A stretch of 64,000 bases of DNA from Pseudomonas sp. AOB-7 (GTDB taxonomy: Bacteria > Pseudomonadota > Gammaproteobacteria > Pseudomonadales > Pseudomonadaceae): the NCBI RefSeq assembly GCF_003696305.1, contig NZ_RFFK01000001.1, positions 806,001 to 870,000 of the forward strand. Direction: 5' to 3'. A program made the translations under genes and the position numbers. Of this stretch, positions 17,232 through 26,749 are shown piece by piece (the first letter of the stretch is position 1; every line of letters begins with the position of its first letter). The notes under the pieces are model-generated. The model was not told where the DNA came from, searched no databases, and saw only the letters and a list, made by a program, of their open reading frames with translations.

Positions 17232-18041
17232 TCGCTCGCTGGCCGCCGGCGGCACGGTGTCGATCGCCGCGCTGTTCGTCGCCGGCATCGGCCCGGGCCT
17301 GCTGCTCAGTTTCACCATGGCCGCGCTGTGCCTGCTGTTCGCGCGCAAGCGCAACTACCCCAAGGGCGAGGTGATTCCGCTGCGCCAGGCGCTGAAGATC
17401 TGCGTCGAGGCGCTGTGGGGCCTGATGACCATGGTGATCATCCTCGGCGGCATCCTCAGCGGCGTGTTCACCGCCACCGAGTCGGCCGCGGTGGCGGTGG
17501 TCTGGGCCTTCTTCGTGACCATGTCCATCTACCGCGACTACAAGTGGAGCGAACTGCCGAAGATGCTGCACCGCACCGTGCGCACCCTGTCGATCGTGAT
17601 GATCCTGATCGCCTTCGCCGCCAGCTTCGGCTACATCATGACCCTGATGCAGATTCCGTCGAAGATCACCACGGCCTTCCTGACCCTGTCGGACAACCGC
17701 TACGTGATCCTGATGTGCGTCAACTTCATGCTGCTGGCCCTGGGCACGCTGATGGACATGGCGCCGCTGATCCTGATTCTCACGCCGATCCTGCTGCCGG
17801 TGTGACCTCCTTCGGCGTCGACCCGGTACACTTCGGCATGATCATGCTGGTCAACCTGGGCATCGGCCTGATCACCCCGCCGGTGGGCGCGGTGCTGTTC
17901 GTCGGCGCCGCCATCGGCAAGGTCAGCATCGAGAGCACGGTGAAAGCGCTGCTGCCGTTCTACGCCGCGCTGTTCGCGGTGCTGATGGCGGTCACCTACA
18001 TCCCCGCCATCTCGCTGTGGCTACCCAGCGTGGTGCTCTGA
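17232..18041 (+). pseudogene. TRAP transporter large permease (DctM type), 5'-truncated and frameshifted
   Basis: From about 17235 the frame reads LAAGGTVSIAALFVAGIGPG, IVIILGGILSGVFTATESAA-like segments (seen as MVIILGGILSGVFTATES), IYRDYKWSELPKMLHR and ILILTPILLPV, then hits TGA at 17803. One frame over, it continues TSFGVDPVHFGMIMLVNLG, LITPPVGAVLF, VTYIPAISLWLPSVVL to 18041. Only the C-terminal half of the permease remains, broken by a frameshift. No small permease or binding protein is nearby. It is non-functional and part of the degraded uptake locus. Confidence 0.82.
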
Positions 18042-18096
18042 ACCCGCGCCCGCTCCACTCCCGTTCTGCGGAAGCGAGGCCTGCCCCATTCACCCC

Positions 18097-18123
18097 GAGC
18101 CGCCACCTGGCGGCTCTTGCTTT
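18097..18123 (+). terminator. Probable terminator after the TRAP remnant
   Basis: Perfect stem GAGCCGCC and GGCGGCTC with ACCT loop, followed by TTGCTTT. A weak U-tract; it would close the former transporter operon. Confidence 0.6.
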
Positions 18124-18144
18124 ATAAGGACGTAACGCCACGCC

Positions 18145-19047
18145 ATGCACGCCGCCCCGTTCCCCCGGCATATCGCCGCGCTGATCCTCGCCACCCTGGC
18201 CTGCTCCTTCGCCGGCAACCATATCGCCGCGCGTATCGCCTTCGACCACTACGCCGGCCTGCTGCTGGCGATCCTCTGCCGTTCTGGGGTGACCCTGCTG
18301 GTGCTCGCCGCCCTGGTGCTGTGGCAACGCGACTCGCTGCGCCTGAGCCGCCAGACCTGGGGCTGGCAGCTGGTGCTGGGGCTGCTGATCGCGGTGCAGA
18401 GCTTCTGCATCTATTCGGCGGTGGCGCGCATCCCGGTGGGCCTGGCGCTGCTGGTGGTGAACCTCTCGCCGATCCTCCTGGCGCTGCTCACCTGGGCCCT
18501 CGGCGGCCCACGACCGACCGGCCGCGCGGCGCTGATCATGGGCCTGATCCTGTTCGGCCTGGTGCTGGTGCTGGACGTGCCGGCGCGCCTGGCCGGTCAG
18601 GCCCAGCTCGATGCGCGCTGGATCGAAGGGGTGTCGTTCAGCCTGACCGCAGCGGCGGTATTCGCCGTTGCGTTGTGGATTACTGAACACCGGCTGTCGG
18701 CGATGCCCGGGCGGGTGCGCAGCATGCTGACCATGGCGGTGGTGTTCAGCGCCTCGGCCCTGGCCGGCGCCAGCGGCGCCCTGCCCGGTGGCCTCGGCCT
18801 GCCCGATGCAGCGGTCGGCTGGGTAGCCCTGGCCTGCCTGGTACTGCTCTACGGCACGGCGTTTTCGGTGCTGTTCATATGCATGCCGCGCCTGGATATC
18901 GCGCGCAACGCGCCGGTGATGAACATGGAGCCGGTGGCCGGGATGCTGTTCGGCTGGCTGATTCTCGATCAGCTGCTCGGCGCCCTGCAGGTGGTCGGCG
19001 GGCTGATCGTGGTCGGCGGCATCGTCCTGCTGGCCTACCGCCGCTAG
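18145..19047 (+). CDS. EamA/DMT-family transporter
   Basis: A 300-residue membrane protein with about ten helices and two EamA repeats (for example LILATLACSFAGNHIAARIA and LACLVLLYGTAFSVLFICM). The repeat ends RNAPVMNMEPVAGMLFGWL, with the Pro-Val-containing helix typical of the family. Members export or import amino acids, nucleosides and other metabolites; the substrate is unknown. It is intact although surrounded by pseudogenes. The ATG at 18145 lacks a well-placed ribosome-binding site (AAGGA is 15 nt away). Confidence 0.85.
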   Translation: MHAAPFPRHIAALILATLACSFAGNHIAARIAFDHYAGLLLAILCRSGVTLLVLAALVLWQRDSLRLSRQTWGWQLVLGLLIAVQSFCIYSAVARIPVGLALLVVNLSPILLALLTWALGGPRPTGRAALIMGLILFGLVLVLDVPARLAGQAQLDARWIEGVSFSLTAAAVFAVALWITEHRLSAMPGRVRSMLTMAVVFSASALAGASGALPGGLGLPDAAVGWVALACLVLLYGTAFSVLFICMPRLDIARNAPVMNMEPVAGMLFGWLILDQLLGALQVVGGLIVVGGIVLLAYRR

Positions 19048-19054
19048 CCATGGC

Positions 19055-19810
19055 TCAGCCGTGCAGCGCCTCGGCCTCGGCGGCCTCGTGCGCCTGACGC
19101 AGGCGCTCGCGGCTGTTGGTCAGGTGCAGCCGCATGGCGGCGCGCGCCGCCTCCGAGTCCTGGCGGGCGATGGCCTCGAAGATCTGCTCGTGCTCGCGCG
19201 CAAGACGCGCCATGTAGTGCGCCTGGTCGTCGCGCGCCAGGCTGGCGGAATTGACCCGGGTGCGCGGAATGATGCTGGTGCCCAGGTGACTCATGATGTC
19301 GGTGAAGTAGCGGTTGCCGGTGGCCTCGGCGATGCGCAGGTGGAACTGGAAATCCGACGACACCGCGTCGCTGGCGTGCGCCGCGCTCTCGCTGATCGCG
19401 TCCAGCGCCTCGCGGATGGCCTTCAGTTGCGCCTCGTTGCGGCGCTGCGCGGCCAGGCCGGCGGACTCCACTTCCAGGCTGATGCGAAATTCGAGAATCG
19501 CCAGCACGTCGCGCAGGGTGACGATGGTCGCCGGGTCGATGCGAAAGCCACTGGGGCTGGGGGTGTCGAGCACGAAAGTGCCGATGCCGTGGCGGGTTTC
19601 CACCAGACCGGCGGCCTGCAGCCGCGACAGCGCCTCGCGCACCACGGTGCGGCTGACGCCCTGCTCCTCCATGATCGCCGACTCGGTGGGCAGCTTCTCG
19701 CCGCGCTTGATTGCACCGTCGCGGATACGCTGCGACAGCTCGGCCACCAACTCCTGGGCCAGACTACGGTGCTTGCGGCGGGCGCGGGGTTGGGCGTTGG
19801 GGGTTTCCAT
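19055..19810 (-). CDS. GntR-family regulator, FadR/FCD subfamily
   Basis: A 251-residue regulator: winged helix (ESAIMEEQGVSRTVVREALS, LQAAGLVETRHGIGTFV) and a helical FCD domain. Probable metal/ligand residues are Asp and His in DFQFHLRIAEATGN, His in REHEQIFEAI and in MRLHLTNSRERL. FCD regulators respond to sugar acids or organic acids. It lies tail to tail with the EamA gene and head to head with a decayed aldose epimerase gene, consistent with the sugar-acid theme. It appears intact while its likely targets are broken. A near-match to its expected operator lies at 19859-19871 in the divergent gap. Confidence 0.88.
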   Translation of the reverse strand: METPNAQPRARRKHRSLAQELVAELSQRIRDGAIKRGEKLPTESAIMEEQGVSRTVVREALSRLQAAGLVETRHGIGTFVLDTPSPSGFRIDPATIVTLRDVLAILEFRISLEVESAGLAAQRRNEAQLKAIREALDAISESAAHASDAVSSDFQFHLRIAEATGNRYFTDIMSHLGTSIIPRTRVNSASLARDDQAHYMARLAREHEQIFEAIARQDSEAARAAMRLHLTNSRERLRQAHEAAEAEALHG

Positions 19811-19858
19811 GGCAGGAGCGCTCTCGGCTGACGGCTAAGCCGCAATCATAGCCCAGCA

Positions 19859-19871
19859 GTTGTACGATGAC
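19859..19871. promoter_or_regulatory. Possible autoregulatory site of the GntR regulator
   Basis: GTTGTACGATGAC fits TNGTNNNACNA with one mismatch and lies 49 bp before the regulator start, between it and the epimerase remnant. Confidence 0.3.
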
Positions 19872-19910
19872 GCTATGAATTCCCGACAAATAGCGACACC
19901 GGAGCGGCAG

Positions 19911-20589
19911 ATGCCGACCACCTTGCTGACCCGGCACGACAGCCTGACCCGCCTGACCCTGGCCCCCGAACTGGGCGCCAGCCTGGTCAACTGGACCCGT
20001 TTGAGCGCCTGGCAGCTGGTTGATGCGACATCCGACAGCGCCACCCTGCAACTGGACAGCCTGCAGCCCTTCCCCTTACCGCGCGCGCCTGCAGGTGCGA
20101 CTGGCGGACGGGCGCCTGAGCCTGCGCCTGCAGGCCACCCACCTCGGCGAGCGGCCGACCTGGTACGGCCTCGGCCTGCATCCCTATCTCACCCGCACCG
20201 CACATACCCGCCTGCAAGCGCAGGCCTGGCAAGTATGGCTGTGCGACGCCGACAAACTCTCCACTCAACTGGCCGAGTTACCCGCGGCCTGAAACTTCGC
20301 CGAACTTGCCACCCTGCCGGCACAGACGCTGGACAATGCCTTTACTGGCTGGCCGGGCAGCGCGCTTATCGTACAGCCGGAGGCCGGCTATCAATTGCTC
20401 TGCCACGCCGAGGGCGCCGAGTTCTTCTTGCTGTATTGCCCGCAGGAGCAGAACTTCTTCTGTTTCGAGCCGGTCAGCCATCCGGTCAACGCCCACCACC
20501 TGCCGGGGCGCCCGGGCCTGCAACTGCTGGCGCCGGGGCAAAGTTGCCGGCTGCTGTTCAGCCTGGAGTACCAGGCACTCGATAACTGA
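19911..20589 (+). pseudogene. Aldose 1-epimerase-family pseudogene
   Basis: The gene starts MPTTLLTRHDSLTRLTLAPE with a good GGAG site. It loses sequence after about 60 codons and shifts frame near 20075 into RARLQVRLADGRLSLRLQAT and TWYGLGLHPYLTRT. It then meets TGA at 20290-20292 and continues in the same frame to SCRLLFSLEYQALDN. The segment EFFLLYCPQEQNFFCFEPVS carries the epimerase-type FxCxEP motif. At least one deletion, one frameshift and one nonsense codon make it non-functional. Normally such enzymes interconvert sugar anomers. Confidence 0.8.
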
Positions 20590-20836
20590 GCGCTGGACAT
20601 TCGCCGACACTTCGCGATAATGGCGCGCAAGTTGCCTCTCGCAACTTCACTTATAAAAAGTTACATACACATAAGTAACTGAATAAGAACGGGAAACTTG
20701 CAAGCTCTGACACTTTGCAAAGTATTCGCCGAACGAAACCATCAGCAGCACCCTAGATTGATCCCTGACCGCAGCAGTGAAGCGGAGTGCTTCACGCGTC
20801 ATGCGGGTCGATCGCCAGACCATATAGGTAAACCCA

Positions 20837-21049
20837 GTGACGAAAGACGAACTGCGCGCCGAACTCGAGCGCCAGGCGCAGCGTTACAAGGATGTATACG
20901 GCGGGGAAGTCATCACCTACGCCGCGCAGCCGGACCCCGACCGCAAACCTTGGCGCAAGAAACCCAGCCTGCTCGACCAGGCCTTCGATAAGGAAATCGA
21001 AAAGATCGAAAAAGAACGTCAGGACAAGCAAGACGCCGCCAGCGAATAG
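20837..21049 (+). CDS. Small conserved hypothetical protein
   Basis: A 70-residue charged protein starting at GTG ([20 protein letters not shown]) with a Pro-rich middle ([19 protein letters not shown]) and a Lys/Glu-rich helix at the end. No signal peptide or known domain. AGGTA lies about 8 nt upstream of the GTG. The 247 bp before it hold only short dyads (AAGTTGC/GCAACTT near 20629) and AT-rich sequence that could be a promoter. Function unknown. Confidence 0.6.
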   Translation: MTKDELRAELERQAQRYKDVYGGEVITYAAQPDPDRKPWRKKPSLLDQAFDKEIEKIEKERQDKQDAASE

Positions 21050-21190
21050 TGCCAGGCCCTCTGCCGAACTAGCCTTTCATCGCCGCTTCGCTACTACCGC
21101 GATTGCGCAGGCCGGACATGCCGCCAGGCTTATCCGGCGCGCCGGTAAAGGGTGGACCCGGCTTCGCCCTGTCCACCCTGCCCTCGCCGG

Positions 21191-22675
21191 CTAGCGTCTC
21201 CTGCCGCCCAGCAGCGACCCCATCAGCCCGCGCACCAGCTGCCGCCCGAGCTGGTTGGCCGCCTGGCGCAGCGCCGACTTCATCGCCCCACCGAGCAGTT
21301 CGCCGGCTATCTGCCCCAGCCCCTGCTCCGGCGCCGCGGCCTTCTGCCGTCCGCTCGGCTGGGCCGGCGCCTCGGCGCTGGCCTGGGCGGCGCGGGCGGT
21401 GAGCAGCTCGTAGGCCGATTCACGGTCGACGGGTTTGTCGTAGCGCCCGGCCAACGGCGACTGACGCACCAGGGCGGCGCGCTCGCTCTCGCTCAGCGGG
21501 CCGATGCGCGACTGCGGCGGGGCGATGGCCACGCGCTGCACCATGGCCGGCGTGCCCTTCTCCTCCAGGGTGCCGACCAACGCCTCGCCGATGCCCAGCT
21601 CGGTCAGCACGCCCAGGCTGTCGAACGCCGGATTGGGGCGGAAACCGTCGGCCACCGCGCGCAGCGCCTTCTGCTCCTTGGCGGTGAAGGCGCGCAGGCC
21701 GTGCTGGATGCGCAGGCCGAGCTGGGCCAGCACGTCGTCCGGCAGGTCGCTGGGCGACTGGGTGACGAAGTACACCCCCACGCCCTTGGAGCGGATCAGC
21801 CGCACCACCTGCTCCAGGCGCTCCTGCAGCGCCTTGGGCGTGCCCTGAAAGAGCAGGTGCGCCTCGTCGAAGAACAGCGCCAGCACCGGCTTGTCGGCGT
21901 CGCCACGTTCGGGCAGCTGCTCGAACAGCTCGGCCAGCAGCCACAGCAGGAAGGTCGCGTAGACCTTGGGCGCTTCGTGCACCAGGCGGCTGGCGTCGAG
22001 CAGGTGAACCCGGCCGCGGCCGTCGCGATCGGGGTGCAGCAGGTCCTCGAGTTGCAGCGCCGGCTCGCCGAACAGCGCCTCGGCGCCCTGCTGCTCCAGG
22101 CTGGCCAGGCGCCGCAGCAGCGCCTGCGCCGAGGTGTTGGTGAACAGCGCGCTGTCCTCGCCGAGCACCTGCGGGTTGTCCTTGAGGTGGCCGAGCAGCG
22201 CCTTGAGGTCCTTCAGATCGAGCAGCAGCAAACCCTCGCGGTCGGCCACCTTGAACGTGGCGTAGAGCGCCGCCTGCTGGCTGTCGGTCAGTTCCAGCAG
22301 GGCGCCGAGCAGCAGCGGGCCCATCTCGCTCAAGGTGGTGCGCAGCGGGTGGCCGCTCTGCCCGTGCACGTCCCACAGGCACAGCGGATAGGCCTGCGGC
22401 CGGTGCTGCAGCCAGGCCATGCTGGCGATGCGCTCGGCGACCTTGCCCTGCGGCGCACCGGCAGCGCCGAGGCCGCACAGGTCGCCCTTGACGTCGGCGG
22501 CGAACACCGCCACGCCGGCGTCGCTGAAGGTCTCGATCAGGCGCTGCAGGGTCACCGTCTTGCCGGTGCCGGTGGCGCCGGCGATCAGACCGTGACGGTT
22601 GGCCAGGCGCAACGGCTGGCCGACGGGCTGGCCATCGCTGCCGGCGCCCAGTACGAACTGCGAAATCAAAGGCAT
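21191..22675 (-). CDS. DUF853/HerA-like ATPase (YjgR family)
   Basis: A 494-residue ATPase of the YjgR/DUF853 family, related to HerA-FtsK translocases. Walker A is AGATGTGKT near residue 35, followed by a second-strand motif [11 protein letters not shown]; Walker B is [12 protein letters not shown], and the sensor region reads [15 protein letters not shown] with an Arg-rich helix before it. The C-terminus is Ala/Gly-rich and basic. The cellular role of the family is not established. I chose the ATG at 22675 ([10 protein letters not shown]) because AGGGG lies 9 nt upstream; an ATG at 22684 would add three residues but has that site touching it. Confidence 0.85.
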   Translation of the reverse strand: MPLISQFVLGAGSDGQPVGQPLRLANRHGLIAGATGTGKTVTLQRLIETFSDAGVAVFAADVKGDLCGLGAAGAPQGKVAERIASMAWLQHRPQAYPLCLWDVHGQSGHPLRTTLSEMGPLLLGALLELTDSQQAALYATFKVADREGLLLLDLKDLKALLGHLKDNPQVLGEDSALFTNTSAQALLRRLASLEQQGAEALFGEPALQLEDLLHPDRDGRGRVHLLDASRLVHEAPKVYATFLLWLLAELFEQLPERGDADKPVLALFFDEAHLLFQGTPKALQERLEQVVRLIRSKGVGVYFVTQSPSDLPDDVLAQLGLRIQHGLRAFTAKEQKALRAVADGFRPNPAFDSLGVLTELGIGEALVGTLEEKGTPAMVQRVAIAPPQSRIGPLSESERAALVRQSPLAGRYDKPVDRESAYELLTARAAQASAEAPAQPSGRQKAAAPEQGLGQIAGELLGGAMKSALRQAANQLGRQLVRGLMGSLLGGRRR

Positions 22676-22693
22676 CTTTGCCATCCCCTGGGT

Positions 22694-22721
22694 TAAAGCT
22701 TTACTGCAGGTATGCCGACAT
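22694..22721 (+). promoter_or_regulatory. Possible FliA (sigma-28) promoter
   Basis: TAAAGCTT (22694-22701) and GCCGACAT (22714-22721) are 12 bp apart, close to the flagellar consensus TAAAGTTT, 11 bp, GCCGATAA. A stable hairpin with a bulge (CACGAA-CCGCC arms, about 22763-22795) lies in the leader before the chemoreceptor start. Confidence 0.4.
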
Positions 22722-22832
22722 AGGCATCAGACCAAAGGCGAATTGCCTTCGCCACAATCTCCCACGAACCGCCCCACTGGCGGCTTCGTGGAACACAAGA
22801 CTGGTTCCAGAGCCTTCCGGACGCAAGACAAC

Positions 22833-24710
22833 ATGACTAAAAACCTGCAGTTCAGCCACAAGATCCTGCTCGCAGCATCGCTGGTGGTGATAGTCGCCTT
22901 CTCCCTGTTCACCCTCTACAACGATTACCTGCAACGCAACGCCATCCGTGCGGACCTGGAGAGCTACCTGCATGAAATGGGCGACGTGACCGCCAGCAAC
23001 ATCCAGAACTGGCTGTCCGGGCGCATCCTCCTGGTGGAAAGCGCCGCCCAGTCGATCGTCAACGACAACAGCCCGGATCGCGTGGTCAAGCTGCTGGAGC
23101 AGAAGGCGCTGACCTCCTCCTTCGCCTTCACCTACCTGGGCGCCGAGAACGCCGACTTCACCATGCGCCCGGACGCCGACATGCCCGAGGGCTACGATCC
23201 GCGCACCCGGCCCTGGTACAAGGATGCCATGGCCGCCGGCGGCTCCACCCTCACCGAACCCTACGTCGACGCCGCCACCGGCGAGCTGATCATCACCATC
23301 GCCACCCCGGCCAAGCCGGCCGGCGTGGTCGGCGGCGACCTCAGCCTGCAGACCCTGGTCGACATCATCAACGCCCTGGACTTCGACGGCATCGGCTACG
23401 CCTTCCTGGTCAGCGCCGACGGCAAGATCCTGGTGCACCCGGACAAGAACCTGGTGATGAAGAACCTCAAGGACATCTACCCGCAGAACACTCCGCGCAT
23501 CAGCAGCGAGTTCAGCGAGGCGCAACAAGACGGCAACACCCGCATCCTCACCTTCACCCCGGTCAAGGGCCTACCTTCGGTCGACTGGCACGTCGGCCTG
23601 TCCATCGACAAGGCCAAGGCCTACGCGATGCTCACCGAGTTCCGCGCCTCGGCCATAGTCGCCACCGTCATCGCCGTGGTGCTGATCATCGCCCTGCTCG
23701 GTGTGCTGATCCGCGTGCTGATGCAGCCGCTCAACACCATGGGCAAGGCCATGCAGGACATCGCCCAGGGCGAGGGCGACCTGACCAAGCGCCTGGCGAT
23801 CCAGTCCAACGACGAGTTCGGCGCCCTGGCGCGCGCCTTCAACCAGTTCGTCGAGCGCATCCACAGCTCGATCCGCGAGGTGTCCTCGGCCACCGTGCAG
23901 GTCAACGAGGTGGCCAAGCTGGTGGTCAACGCCTCCAACTCGTCGATGGCCAACTCCGACGAGCAGGCCAGCCGCACCAACAGCGTGGCTGCGGCGATCA
24001 ACGAGCTGGGTGCCGCCGCCCAAGAGATCGCGCGTAACGCCGCCGACGCCTCGACCCAGGCCTCCGACGCCCGCCATCAGGCCGAGGACGGCGGCAAGGT
24101 GGTGCAGCAGGCGATCTCCTCGATGAGCGAGCTGTCGGACAAGATCAGCGACGCCTGCGCCAAGATCGAGATGCTCAACAGCAAGACCGTGGACATCGGC
24201 CAGATTCTCGAGGTGATCAAGAGCATTTCCCAGCAGACCAACCTGCTGGCGCTCAACGCCGCCATCGAGGCCGCCCGCGCCGGCGAGGCCGGCCGCGGCT
24301 TCGCCGTGGTCGCCGACGAGGTGCGTAACCTGGCGCACCGCACCCAGGAGTCGGCGCAGGAAATCGAGAAGATGATCGAGGAGCTGCAGGTCGGCTCGCG
24401 CGAGTCGGTCACCACCATGACCGAGAGCCAGCGCTACAGCGAGGAAAGTGTGGCGATCGCCAACCAGGCCGGCGAACGCCTGGGCACGGTCACCGCGCGC
24501 ATCGGCGAGATCGACGGGATGAACCAGTCGGTGGCCACCGCCACCGAGGAGCAGACCTCGGTGATCGAGTCGCTGAACATGGACATCATCGAGATCAACA
24601 CCCTCAACCAGGAAGGCGTGGAGAACTTGCAGGCCACCCTGCGCGCCTGCGGCGACCTGGAGCAACAGGCCGCGCGCCTCAAGCAACTGGTCGACAGCTT
24701 CCGCATCTGA
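22833..24710 (+). CDS. Methyl-accepting chemotaxis protein, PctA/B/C-like amino-acid receptor
   Basis: A 625-residue transmembrane chemoreceptor. The start [19 protein letters not shown] is the first membrane helix, followed by a periplasmic double-Cache domain (about 35-270), second helix, HAMP and a signalling domain with the hairpin tip [20 protein letters not shown]. The Cache domain has the amino-acid-binding pattern: Tyr and Arg in YDPRTRPWY, then YVDAATGE and the Asp in GGDLSL. This strongly suggests sensing of L-amino acids. It resembles the Pct receptors of P. aeruginosa, which lie near purU-mvaT-sbcB as here. No C-terminal CheR/CheB pentapeptide is present. It ends 42 nt before a 57-residue gene on the other strand. 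Confidence 0.9.
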   Translation: MTKNLQFSHKILLAASLVVIVAFSLFTLYNDYLQRNAIRADLESYLHEMGDVTASNIQNWLSGRILLVESAAQSIVNDNSPDRVVKLLEQKALTSSFAFTYLGAENADFTMRPDADMPEGYDPRTRPWYKDAMAAGGSTLTEPYVDAATGELIITIATPAKPAGVVGGDLSLQTLVDIINALDFDGIGYAFLVSADGKILVHPDKNLVMKNLKDIYPQNTPRISSEFSEAQQDGNTRILTFTPVKGLPSVDWHVGLSIDKAKAYAMLTEFRASAIVATVIAVVLIIALLGVLIRVLMQPLNTMGKAMQDIAQGEGDLTKRLAIQSNDEFGALARAFNQFVERIHSSIREVSSATVQVNEVAKLVVNASNSSMANSDEQASRTNSVAAAINELGAAAQEIARNAADASTQASDARHQAEDGGKVVQQAISSMSELSDKISDACAKIEMLNSKTVDIGQILEVIKSISQQTNLLALNAAIEAARAGEAGRGFAVVADEVRNLAHRTQESAQEIEKMIEELQVGSRESVTTMTESQRYSEESVAIANQAGERLGTVTARIGEIDGMNQSVATATEEQTSVIESLNMDIIEINTLNQEGVENLQATLRACGDLEQQAARLKQLVDSFRI

Positions 24711-24723
24711 GTACGCGAAACGA

Positions 24724-24751
24724 GACCAAGGGCGCCACGGCGCCCTTGGTC
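24724..24751. terminator. Hairpin between the chemoreceptor and the facing small gene
   Basis: A perfect 13-bp stem, GACCAAGGGCGCC and GGCGCCCTTGGTC, with a 2-nt loop. The T-tract is short (GTTAT). It lies between convergent genes and may serve both. Confidence 0.65.
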
Positions 24752-24752
24752 G

Positions 24753-24926
24753 TTATGGCTCAGGCTCAGGCGGCGCCTGTTCCTGCAGCTGCCGCCACAA
24801 TTCGGCGGCCTCGGCGAACTCGGTGCCGTCGTCCTCGCTCAAGGCGTCCGGGTCGTAGCGGCGCACGCAGCCCTCGCCCAGGGTCGGCGGCGCCTTGGAC
24901 GTCGCCTTGTCCAGTGGATCGCTCAT
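24753..24926 (-). CDS. Small acidic hypothetical protein
   Basis: A 57-residue protein starting MSDPLDKATSKAPPTLGEG, with an acidic segment (DPDALSEDDGTEFAEAAE) and a Pro/Glu tail. AGGAGG ends 5 nt before the ATG at 24926, an excellent site that decides the start. No known domain. Its upstream region is taken up at once by the MITE-like element at 24943, so any native promoter has been displaced or is supplied by the element or by the CBS gene upstream. Confidence 0.65.
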   Translation of the reverse strand: MSDPLDKATSKAPPTLGEGCVRRYDPDALSEDDGTEFAEAAELWRQLQEQAPPEPEP

Positions 24927-24942
24927 CAAGTCCTCCTCACTC

Positions 24943-25126
24943 AGAGCCTGTTCAAAGTCTCGCGAACTAGAGCAATGCAAGGCGCTACGCTAGTAACAGC
25001 CTTCGGCTGGTCAAAACAGGCGAGGAACGGTCGGAGTCGCGGGCGACTTTACGAGTTGTAAATGAGCATTCCAAGCCTGTTTTTAACGCATCAGTACCGA
25101 CGCGCAGCAGACTTTGAACAGGCTCT
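24943..25126. mobile_element. MITE-like element with perfect 18-bp terminal inverted repeats
   Basis: The ends AGAGCCTGTTCAAAGTCT and AGACTTTGAACAGGCTCT are exact complements and bound a 184-bp AT-richer segment without a gene. Internal parts (AAAACAGGCGAGG and CCAAGCCTGTTTTT) also form partial dyads. This is the structure of a non-autonomous transposable element. No clear target duplication is visible. Its right end overlaps the stop codon of the CBS-domain gene. Confidence 0.75.
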
Positions 25127-25550
25127 AACCGGCTTCCAGCTTGCCCTGCTCATGCTGGGCGAACTCCTTGACCGCCCGCAGCACGTCGTGGCGGCTGATC
25201 TGGCCGATCAGGTGACCGTCCTCGACCACCGGCAGGCGCCGACGCCGACCGCGCAGGAAGCGCTCGGACAGCTCGATGATGTCCGCCTCCGGCGAGATGG
25301 TCTCGACCTCGGCGGTCATGTAGGCGCTGACGTTGCCGCCGATGGCCTCGTAGTAGGCGCCGGAGAGGATGCCGCGCAGGCAGTCGCCCTCCGACAGCAG
25401 GCCGATCAGGTGGCCCTGAGAATCGACCACCGGCGCCGCCGAGATACGGTGCTCCAGCAGGCGGTTGATGGCGGTGAACAGATCGGTATCCGACCTGAAG
25501 GTCACCAGATGGCGGGTCATGTAGTCCCGCACCTTGATGGACTTGAGCAT
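25125..25550 (-). CDS. CBS-pair domain protein
   Basis: A 141-residue protein made of two CBS motifs: MLKSIKVRDYMTRHLVTF with APVVDSQGHLIGLLSEGD, and NVSAYMTAEVETISPEAD with LPVVEDGHLIGQISRHDVLR. CBS pairs bind adenosine nucleotides and act as energy sensors; no attached enzyme is present. The ATG at 25550 follows GGAG by 9 nt. Its TAG stop is formed by the end of the MITE-like element (two bases from the repeat, one from flanking DNA), so the original C-terminus may have been longer. It follows purU by 45 nt in the same direction and is likely cotranscribed. Confidence 0.85.
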   Translation of the reverse strand: MLKSIKVRDYMTRHLVTFRSDTDLFTAINRLLEHRISAAPVVDSQGHLIGLLSEGDCLRGILSGAYYEAIGGNVSAYMTAEVETISPEADIIELSERFLRGRRRRLPVVEDGHLIGQISRHDVLRAVKEFAQHEQGKLEAG

Positions 25551-25595
25551 GGGCGATCTCCTCTGGCGAGCATCGGTTCGGCCCACGGTGCAAGA

Positions 25596-26447
25596 TCAGT
25601 CGAACACCACCGTCTTGTTGTCGTGCACCAGAACCCGGTCTTCCAAGTGATAGCGTAGCCCACGCGCCAGCACCATCTTCTCCACGTCCTTGCCCAGGCG
25701 CACCATTTCCTCGATATCGTCGCGGTGGGTGACGCGCACCACGTCCTGCTCGATGATCGGCCCGGCGTCCAGCTCCTCGGTGACGTAGTGCGAGGTGGCG
25801 CCGATCAGCTTGACCCCGCGCAGCGAAGCCTGGTGGTAGGGCTTGGCGCCGACGAAGGACGGCAGGAAGCTGTGGTGGATGTTGATCACCCGCTGCGCGT
25901 ACTCGGCGCACAGTGCCGGCGGCAGGATCTGCATGTAGCGCGCCAGGACGATGACGTCGGCCTGGTGCTGCTTGACCAGGCGCTCCACCTCGGCGAAGGC
26001 CGGTGCCTTGTCCTGTGCATCGACCGGCACATGGAAGTAGGGGATGCCGTGCCACTCGACCATGCTGCGCAGGTCGTCGTGGTTGGAGATCACGCAGGGA
26101 ATGGCGCAGTCGAGCTCGTCGCTGTGCCAGCGGTGCAGCAGGTCGGCCAGGCAGTGCGACTCGCGGCTGGCCATCAGCACCACGCGCTTCTTCTGCGCCG
26201 AGTCGGTGATGCGCCACTCCATGGAGAATTCGCGGGCAATCGGCGCGAAGGCCTGCTGGAAGCCCTCCAGCTCGAACGGCAGGGAATCGGCGCGAATCTC
26301 GTGCCGCATGAAGAACCAGCCGCTCTGGGTATCGGAATGATGACTCGCTTCGGTGATCCAGCCGTTGTAGGTCGCCAGGAAACTACTGACCTTGGCGACG
26401 ATGCCGACGCGATCCGGGCAGGCGATGACCAGTCTGAACGTGCGCAT
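25596..26447 (-). CDS. purU: Formyltetrahydrofolate deformylase PurU
   Basis: A 283-residue enzyme hydrolysing 10-formyl-THF to formate and THF, balancing one-carbon pools for purine synthesis. An N-terminal ACT domain (RLVIACPDRVGIVAKVSSFL) precedes the formyltransferase-fold domain with VINIHHSFLPSFVGAKPYH, KLIGATSHYVTEELDAGPII and EQDVVRVTHRD; the Asn, His and Asp active-site residues are all present. The ATG at 26447 follows GGGGGT. Position beside mvaT and sbcB matches PA4314 (purU1). Transcribed away from mvaT. Confidence 0.93.
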   Translation of the reverse strand: MRTFRLVIACPDRVGIVAKVSSFLATYNGWITEASHHSDTQSGWFFMRHEIRADSLPFELEGFQQAFAPIAREFSMEWRITDSAQKKRVVLMASRESHCLADLLHRWHSDELDCAIPCVISNHDDLRSMVEWHGIPYFHVPVDAQDKAPAFAEVERLVKQHQADVIVLARYMQILPPALCAEYAQRVINIHHSFLPSFVGAKPYHQASLRGVKLIGATSHYVTEELDAGPIIEQDVVRVTHRDDIEEMVRLGKDVEKMVLARGLRYHLEDRVLVHDNKTVVFD

Positions 26448-26749
26448 ATACAAACCCCCAATGACGGCGCAAAAGTCGGCCATTCTAGCGACAAGCCGGG
26501 GAAACTGCAGTAGCGCGGAGGGCCGGGCACCCGTGGCCCCCTGACCGGGCGCGGAAAAATATCGAGGCGGCGGAAAAACAGGCAACTTCGGCCAGCGCGG
26601 AAATACCCGGTTTAAATTAAAGCCCGTGGTTACAAAACCTTGCAGTGCACCACGGCTATTTTCTCCGACACTGTTTACTTGTTATAAGTGCGTGACTATT
26701 ATTGCCTCACTGCTCACTTTTTAAACCTATTCACGCCAAGGTAAAGTCC

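Noticed and set aside
21152..22696. A 514-codon open frame opposite the HerA-like ATPase
   Set aside because: Low-complexity antisense product; the minus-strand ATPase shows Walker motifs.
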